NCBI GenBank assembly: GCA_903872255.1
Contig: CAIQJW010000018.1
Location: 1-27,294 of the forward strand
Source of the DNA: an uncultured delta proteobacterium
GTDB lineage: Bacteria; Desulfobacterota; Syntrophorhabdia; Syntrophorhabdales; Syntrophorhabdaceae
Length of the DNA: 27,294 nucleotides
Direction of reading: 5' to 3'
The notes beneath the pieces were generated by a model that searched no databases, had not been told where the DNA came from, and was given only the letters and a program-made list of their open reading frames with translations. The position numbers and the translations under genes were made by a program. Position 1 is the stretch's first letter. Every line of letters starts with the position of its first letter. Of the stretch, positions 22,880 through 27,294 are shown piece by piece.

Positions 22880-24457
22880 ATGACAGCGCCAGTGCCCGTT
22901 GATTTTTTCAACGCAGCCGATTATTTCGTGAACCGCAACATCCGCCAGGGGCGAGGGCACAAGGTAGCGGTGTACACGGACTACCGGAATTATACCTATA
23001 ATGATATTCAAAAAATGACCAACAAGACCGCGAACGCTTTCCGCGAGGTCGGCATGACCGTGGATGACCGCATCATGATGATCATGCTGGATGTGCCGCA
23101 GTTCTATGCCGTCTTCTGGGGGGCCATCCAGATAGGCGCCGTCCCGATCCCTGTCAATACAATGCTCACCCCCGAAGATTATGAATATTATCTCAATGAT
23201 TCACGGGCAAAGGTCCTTGTTATCTCCGAACAGCTGCTGCCGGTGCTCGCGAAGATAAAGGGCGACCTTTTGTACCTTCGCGACCTAATCGTGATATCGG
23301 AGGTGCAGGGGGCGCATATCCCGTTCAAGCAGAAGTACCGCCATGCGTCGAGTGCCGTAAAGACCGAGTACACGACGAAAGACGATGTCGGGTTCTGGCT
23401 TTACAGTTCCGGCTCCACCGGTTCCCCGAAGGGGGCCATTCATTCCCAGTACGATATGGTCGTCACCTCGGAATCCTTCGCAAAGGGCGTCCTAGGCATT
23501 ACCGAAGACGACATCGTCTTCTCTGCGGCGCGCCTTTTCTTCTCTTACGGCCTCGGCAACGGGATGTATTTTCCGATGTCGGTCGGTGCCTCTGCCGTGC
23601 TCAATGTCGATGCGCCTTCTCCTCAGAACGTGTTCAGGCATCTCGAACAATTCCGGCCGACCATATTTTTCGGCGTTCCGACATTGTACGGCCAGATGCT
23701 CGAGTACAAGGCAAGGCAGGACAAAGAATCGGGGCGCGTGGGCAACCCCAACGATCAGCACGAGCTCTCTTCGGTCCGGATATGCGTCTCGGCCGGCGAA
23801 GCATTGCCGACCGACATTTTCGAGCGGTGGAAAAAGCGCTTCGGTATCGAGATCATCGACGGCATAGGCTCTACCGAAATGCTTCATATCTTTTTGAGCA
23901 ACCGTCCCGGTGACATAAGACCCGGTTCCACGGGAAAGCCGGTCCCGGGATACGAACTGAAACTGGTTGACGAGAACGGCCAGGAAGTACCCCGCGGAGA
24001 AATAGGCACACTGCACGTCAAGGGAGACAGCGGCGCGCAGCAATACTGGCGCAAGCGTGAAAAGACCAAGATCACGATGCAGGGTGAATGGGTCAATACC
24101 GGTGATAAATATCATGTCGACGAAGAAGGCTATTACTGGTGCGCCGGGCGGGCCGACGACATGCTGAAAGTAGGCGGGATCTGGGTATCACCCCTTGAGG
24201 TCGAGAATACCTTGAGCCAGCATCCGGCCGTCTTCGAATGTGCTGTCGTCGGGGTACCCGATGAAAAGGGCCTGACCAAGCCCAAAGCATTCGTACGGCT
24301 AAGGAGTGGCCATGAAGGGTCGGATGCACTGAAAGAGGAACTGAAGCAATGGGTCCTCGACAGGCAGGCAAAGTTTAAATATCCCCGCTGGATAGAATTT
24401 GTTGATGAGTTGCCCAAGAGCTCAACCGGGAAGATACAGCGGTTCAGATTGCGGTAA
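22880..24457 (+). CDS. Benzoate-CoA ligase family AMP-forming acyl-CoA synthetase
   Basis: 525 residues, the usual length for the benzoate/4-hydroxybenzoate-CoA ligase group. ANL motifs in order: YSSGSTGSPKGAIHS (phosphate loop) near 172, FFSYGLGNGMYFP near 215 (typical of this subgroup), GIGSTEM near 331, GDKY near 412, GRADDMLKVGG near 426, and the catalytic lysine in PKSSTGKIQR near 515. It activates an aromatic carboxylate to its CoA thioester with ATP, the entry step of anaerobic aromatic degradation; the exact substrate cannot be read from sequence. It lies 60 bases after the phosphatase gene with its own AAAGGAGG site, so it may share the hydrogenase transcript or have its own promoter. 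Confidence 0.9.
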   Translation: MTAPVPVDFFNAADYFVNRNIRQGRGHKVAVYTDYRNYTYNDIQKMTNKTANAFREVGMTVDDRIMMIMLDVPQFYAVFWGAIQIGAVPIPVNTMLTPEDYEYYLNDSRAKVLVISEQLLPVLAKIKGDLLYLRDLIVISEVQGAHIPFKQKYRHASSAVKTEYTTKDDVGFWLYSSGSTGSPKGAIHSQYDMVVTSESFAKGVLGITEDDIVFSAARLFFSYGLGNGMYFPMSVGASAVLNVDAPSPQNVFRHLEQFRPTIFFGVPTLYGQMLEYKARQDKESGRVGNPNDQHELSSVRICVSAGEALPTDIFERWKKRFGIEIIDGIGSTEMLHIFLSNRPGDIRPGSTGKPVPGYELKLVDENGQEVPRGEIGTLHVKGDSGAQQYWRKREKTKITMQGEWVNTGDKYHVDEEGYYWCAGRADDMLKVGGIWVSPLEVENTLSQHPAVFECAVVGVPDEKGLTKPKAFVRLRSGHEGSDALKEELKQWVLDRQAKFKYPRWIEFVDELPKSSTGKIQRFRLR

Positions 24458-24560
24458 AAATACCGGTCAACGGACAAAGAGCAATATGGTATTATTACCA
24501 CGGTGATGATACAATGAACCCAAAACGATGTCTGAAATCTCACACAGGAGAAGATCGAAC

Positions 24561-24995
24561 ATGAAAACAGCCATTCTTGTCTTTTTTTGCTTTTTGATCT
24601 GCTTATCCTCTGCATACTCCGCCGATAAAGATACAGTCAGAGAATTACAGGGCACCGGCTTGCCGGCGGCTGGCGAACTCACCGACCCTCAGCAGGTAAT
24701 ACGCGTCGGATCCGGGGAAAAATTCGTGATAATACTCGATTCAAACGCCACAACGGGCTATTCCTGGCGGGCTCCGGAAAGAACTTCGTTTGTATCCCTC
24801 AATTCCCACCGTTACGAAGCGCCGCAGTCATCCATGCCGGGAGCTGGAGGCAGGGAACATTTTGAATTTACGGCACAATCGGCAGGCAAAGAAAGCCTTA
24901 TCTTTCAGTATTCTCGGCCGTGGGAAAAGGACATACCGCCGGCAAAAACTGCAACATTTACGGTGGAAGTAATAAGCAAAATAAAGAAAAAATAG
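24561..24995 (+). CDS. Secreted chagasin-family (I42) cysteine-protease inhibitor
   Basis: 144 residues. A clear signal peptide (MKTAILVFFCFLICLSSAYSA, cleavage near 21-22) precedes a compact beta domain carrying the three chagasin loops: NATTGYSW near 61-68, GAGGREHF near 93-100, and RPWEKD near 120. These loops plug the active site of papain-like proteases. The frame extends upstream to an ATG at 24528, but the ATG at 24561 follows an AGGAG site and starts the signal peptide. It converges on the lytic transglycosylase gene with 5 bases between stops. Confidence 0.88.
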   Translation: MKTAILVFFCFLICLSSAYSADKDTVRELQGTGLPAAGELTDPQQVIRVGSGEKFVIILDSNATTGYSWRAPERTSFVSLNSHRYEAPQSSMPGAGGREHFEFTAQSAGKESLIFQYSRPWEKDIPPAKTATFTVEVISKIKKK

Positions 24996-25000
24996 TTTTT

Positions 25001-25792
25001 TTACTTCTCCAGGGCCCTGGCGTACGCGAAGACAGCCCTTACGTAATTATCGCAGTGGTTGTACGCGTAAACAGCACGCCATTTCCCTTCCGGGTCGTCT
25101 TTTGCCCAGCCGTGCGATCTCAGATAATTCGCCACGCTTGCCAGCGCATCTGCCATGGTCAGGAGGTCAACCGTGCCGTCCCCGTTCCCGTCGACCGCAT
25201 AGTTCACATACGAGGAAGGGATGAACTGCGAGATCCCGAACGCCCCTGCCCAGGAGCCCCGTATCGTAAAAGGGTCCCTCCGCTGGGCCTTGCACATCTT
25301 CAGCAATTCCGCCACTTCTTTGCGCGCCCATTCGGTGCGCCTGTTCTCAATTATCGCCATTGTCGCGAGGCTGTTCAATATCGGGTATGTGCCAGTTGCG
25401 GAACCAAAATTTGTCTCGATCCTCAATATGGCTACAATTATCTCTTTCTGCACGCCATACACCTCCTCGGCATTGCTGAAAGAGGTGCTGTATCGGGTAA
25501 GAATGCCTCTCCCGCGATTGATCGAGCTCTTCGACAGCAGGCCGAACTTTTTGCTTAAGTAGTTCATCCCCTTCCCGGTCCTGCCCACAATGCGGGGATA
25601 AAGCTGGAAACGGCTGTCCGAAAAAATGTTTGTTAATTCTTCAGATGTAAATCCCTGTTCCTGGAGATTTGTCTTGAGCGCATTGAGGCCTGCCTCGTAG
25701 GCCGGGTCGATAAACGCATAGCAAGGACCGGCAAAGGCCGCCATCAGGGCCAATAGTACGGCAAAAATGAATGGAATGTGACGTGATCTCAT
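25001..25792 (-). CDS. Periplasmic lytic murein transglycosylase, MltB-like (GH103/SLT)
   Basis: 263 residues with a signal peptide (hydrophobic core IPFIFAVLLALMAAFAG, cleavage likely after CYA; no lipobox at the correct place). The catalytic domain has the GH103 features: ILRIETNFG with the catalytic glutamate near 121, then GAFGISQFIPSSYVNYAVDGNGD near 182, followed by MADALASVANYLRSHGW. It cleaves the glycan strands of peptidoglycan to 1,6-anhydro products. It lacks the C-terminal peptidoglycan-binding domain found in longer relatives. A GGGGGA ribosome binding site precedes the ATG. Confidence 0.92.
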   Translation of the reverse strand: MRSRHIPFIFAVLLALMAAFAGPCYAFIDPAYEAGLNALKTNLQEQGFTSEELTNIFSDSRFQLYPRIVGRTGKGMNYLSKKFGLLSKSSINRGRGILTRYSTSFSNAEEVYGVQKEIIVAILRIETNFGSATGTYPILNSLATMAIIENRRTEWARKEVAELLKMCKAQRRDPFTIRGSWAGAFGISQFIPSSYVNYAVDGNGDGTVDLLTMADALASVANYLRSHGWAKDDPEGKWRAVYAYNHCDNYVRAVFAYARALEK

Positions 25793-25903
25793 ACCGGCAT
25801 CCCCCTTTTCACTGTGATCTTATCGCCACAAAACCAGAAATTCTTTAGGGTCCCCCCCTGCCGGTTTCGTTATTTTCCTACATGGTAAAGAAATACTTTT
25901 TTC

Positions 25904-25932
25904 TTGTCAATGCCTGCATTGCGTCTTATGAT
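25904..25932 (+). promoter_or_regulatory. Sigma-70-type promoter of the RRM protein gene
   Basis: TTGTCA (25904-25909), 17 bases, TATGAT (25927-25932). Predicted start near 25939, which leaves a leader of about 135 bases before the ATG at 26075. Confidence 0.6.
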
Positions 25933-25946
25933 AACAGTGTAGACCG

Positions 25947-25969
25947 GGTTCCCTTGAAGGGAATGAACC
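25947..25969 (+). promoter_or_regulatory. Leader hairpin of the RRM gene
   Basis: TTCCCTT-G-AAGGGAA (25949-25963) is a perfect 7-bp dyad, and GG/CC bases allow an outer GGTT-AACC pairing with a small bulge. It would sit at the very 5' end of the predicted mRNA, as in cold-shock or autoregulated RNA-binding-protein leaders. No T-run follows, so it is not an intrinsic terminator. Confidence 0.45.
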
Positions 25970-26074
25970 AATATCCGCTTTCTGGTATTTTTCTCGTTTT
26001 CTTCCCATGTTTCACGGGAAATACGCCTCTCGTTTGAAATATGAAAAATGCTCCCGAGCAAGGAGGTACCATCA

Positions 26075-26344
26075 ATGAACGGCGGTAAACTTTATGTCGG
26101 TAATCTTGGCTATTCGGTTACGGGCGAACAATTGCGCGATCTATTTGCGGAATACGGCGAAGTGAAGGACGCGCGGGTCATCGAAGGGAAAGGATTCGGT
26201 TTTGTGGAAATGACGACCCAGGATGACGCAACGACGGCGAAACAGGCCTTAAACGGGAAAGAATTCGAGGGCAGAACATTGCGTATTGATGATGCCCGGC
26301 CCCAGAAGGAGAAACCTCGCGGCGGGGGACCGCGCAGATACTAA
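26075..26344 (+). CDS. RRM-domain RNA-binding protein (glycine-rich RNP type)
   Basis: 89 residues, a single RNA recognition motif: RNP2 LYVGNLGYS at residues 6-14 and RNP1 KGFGFVEM near 49-56, with a short basic glycine/proline-rich tail (PRGGGPRRY). Bacterial RRM proteins of this type are small cytoplasmic RNA binders, often cold- or stress-induced. The reading frame extends back to an ATG at 26048, but a strong AAGGAGGT lies 7 bases before the ATG at 26075. It is followed by a prolyl isomerase gene, possibly in the same transcript. Confidence 0.94.
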   Translation: MNGGKLYVGNLGYSVTGEQLRDLFAEYGEVKDARVIEGKGFGFVEMTTQDDATTAKQALNGKEFEGRTLRIDDARPQKEKPRGGGPRRY

Positions 26345-26389
26345 TTGCCGGTCAGACACGAACGAGATCCACGGATGACGGAGGCTATA

Positions 26390-26818
26390 ATGGCAGCAGC
26401 AAAAACGGGTGATACCGTAAAAGTCCACTACAGGGGAACGCTTTCTGACGATACGGAATTTGATTCCTCCCGGGACGGTGAGCCCCTGGAATTTACGATC
26501 GGGAACGACATGGTAATACCGGGGTTTGAGAACGGGGTCGTCGGCATGAAAGTGGGAGAATCGAAGAAGGTATCAATCCCGGCTGAAGATGCGTACGGCC
26601 CGTACAATAATGCTCTGGTGGCCTCTGCCCCGCGCTCTCAGGTGCCGCCCGACCTAGATGTAGCTATCGGGATGTTCCTTCAGGTCCGCTCGGCCGAGGG
26701 ACAGATCGCCCGCGCGATGGTGCGGGACCTTACTGAAACGGACATCACCCTTGACCGTAACCATCCCCTGGCCGGTCAGGACCTTACGTTTGAGATAGAG
26801 GTTGTAGAGATCGCCTAA
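26390..26818 (+). CDS. FKBP-type peptidyl-prolyl cis-trans isomerase, SlyD-like
   Basis: 142 residues. FKBP core VKVHYRGTLSDDTEFDSS, VIPGFENGVVGMKVGE, the inserted flap domain (about residues 70-120), and the SlyD signature DRNHPLAGQDLTFEIEVVEI at the end. It has no histidine/cysteine-rich metal-binding tail, unlike E. coli SlyD. The frame opens upstream at 26345, but the ATG at 26390 follows GGAGG with a 5-base spacing. Expected to catalyse proline isomerisation and act as a chaperone in the cytoplasm. A second related gene begins 108 bases downstream. Confidence 0.93.
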   Translation: MAAAKTGDTVKVHYRGTLSDDTEFDSSRDGEPLEFTIGNDMVIPGFENGVVGMKVGESKKVSIPAEDAYGPYNNALVASAPRSQVPPDLDVAIGMFLQVRSAEGQIARAMVRDLTETDITLDRNHPLAGQDLTFEIEVVEIA

Positions 26819-26836
26819 AAGAAATATGTCCTTTCA

Positions 26837-26866
26837 TTGACTTAAATAATCCAGTTGGGTTACAAA
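26837..26866 (+). promoter_or_regulatory. Weak sigma-70-like promoter before the second FKBP gene
   Basis: TTGACT (26837-26842), 18 bases, TACAAA (26861-26866; four of six consensus bases). The 108-base gap before the next gene makes a separate promoter reasonable, but the -10 is poor. Confidence 0.3.
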
Positions 26867-26926
26867 GATATTGTTACGGACATTTTGACTTAGGGCAGTT
26901 TTTTCTCATCCTCAACGGAGGCGTCG

Positions 26927-27294
26927 ATGCGGGCTAAGGCCAATGACAGGGTAAAGGTTCATTACAAAGGGTCCTTAAGGGACGGAACCATTTTCGATTC
27001 TTCCCTGGAGAAGGAACCTTTCATTTTTATCATCGGCAAAGGCGCGGTCATCCCGGGCTTCGAGAAAAATATCGTCGGTATGAAGGCAGGCGATAAGAAA
27101 ACAGTTACCGTTCAGCCGGAAGATGCGTACGGTTTGCACAGGGAGGACCTTTGCACTCTCATCGCGAGATCGCGAATTCCTGAAAATATAAGGCTTCGTC
27201 CGGGAATGAAACTGGATGTCCAATCATCCCAGGGAGCGTCGACCAGGGCGCTGGTCCTTGACGTGGCAGAAACCCACGTCACGCTTGACCTCAA
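26927..27294 (+). CDS. Second FKBP-type peptidyl-prolyl isomerase, partial (cut by window end)
   Basis: I translated this by hand: 122 codons remain open to the window edge. It starts MRAKANDRVKVHYKGSLRDG and continues with FDSSLEKEPF, VIPGFEKNIVGMKAGDKK, PEDAYG, and a terminal ETHVTLDL that aligns with the ETDITLD before the NHPLAG signature of the upstream FKBP. It is thus a diverged tandem paralogue of the same SlyD-like class, missing about 20 C-terminal residues. A CGGAGG ribosome binding site lies 6 bases before the ATG. Confidence 0.9.
   Translation, partial: MRAKANDRVKVHYKGSLRDGTIFDSSLEKEPFIFIIGKGAVIPGFEKNIVGMKAGDKKTVTVQPEDAYGLHREDLCTLIARSRIPENIRLRPGMKLDVQSSQGASTRALVLDVAETHVTLDL

Noticed and set aside
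24452..24465. Intrinsic terminator after the ligase gene (CGGTA-AAAA-TACCG)
   Set aside because: Only a 5-bp stem that includes the stop codon and no T-run follows.
24975..25015. Bidirectional terminator between the chagasin and transglycosylase genes (A6-TAG-T7)
   Set aside because: A/T runs face each other, but there is no GC stem; it may help termination of convergent genes but I cannot support it as a terminator.
25870..26061. 63-codon minus-strand frame upstream of the RRM gene
   Set aside because: It overlaps the predicted promoter and leader hairpin of the RRM gene, has no ribosome binding site and no family resemblance.

Overview
The window looks like chromosome of a strictly anaerobic, H2- and formate-metabolising bacterium. 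It carries four proteins with [FeFe]-hydrogenase H-domains, three NuoE-like and three NuoF-like subunits, a Rex redox repressor, sigma-54 control and a benzoate-CoA-ligase-family enzyme, at roughly 50% GC by eye. That combination suggests a syntrophic Desulfobacterota-type organism degrading aromatics (Syntrophorhabdus-like). This is inference from gene content; no rRNA or other marker is present.

Left half (about 1-12,070, all minus strand, transcribed right to left). A long operon-like array starts at a good sigma-70-type promoter (12,066-12,038). In transcription order it encodes: a DRTGG protein, an RsbW/RsbT-like ATPase, a HydS-type H-domain protein, a second DRTGG protein, a PHP phosphoesterase, a HATPase protein, a cysteine-less thioredoxin-fold protein, a NuoE, a degenerate NuoF, an [FeFe]-hydrogenase HydA, a second NuoE, a 1017-residue NuoF fused to a GltD-type NADPH oxidoreductase, and the first residues of a [2Fe-2S] protein that is probably the formate dehydrogenase catalytic subunit. 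Together the catalytic genes could build an assembly linking formate, H2, ferredoxin, NAD(H) and NADP(H).

Middle (12,100-14,850). A GAF/AAA+/Fis sigma-54 activator is read leftward. Across from it is a near-consensus sigma-54 promoter (TGGCACG-N4-GTGCT) placed directly before a small unrecognised gene. Between them lie an inverted repeat suited to an upstream activator site and a 20-bp palindrome. About 620 bp of apparently non-coding DNA with hairpins and short tandem repeats follows.

Right half (14,767-24,457, plus strand). A TTGACT-17-TATATT promoter precedes rex-hydC-hydB-hydA, a classical trimeric bifurcating-type hydrogenase with all expected cofactor ligands. Then come a HydS-type protein with a PAS domain, a SpoIIE-type PP2C phosphatase and a benzoate-CoA-ligase-family protein. 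The phosphatase here and the RsbW-like ATPase in the left array could form one partner-switch system spread over two operons; no STAS protein is present in the window.

Far right (24,561-27,294). Unrelated housekeeping-type genes: a secreted chagasin-family protease inhibitor, a convergent MltB-type lytic transglycosylase, an RRM RNA-binding protein with a structured leader, and two tandem FKBP-type prolyl isomerases, the second cut by the window end. No rRNA, tRNA, CRISPR array, transposase or hydEFG maturase gene was seen.
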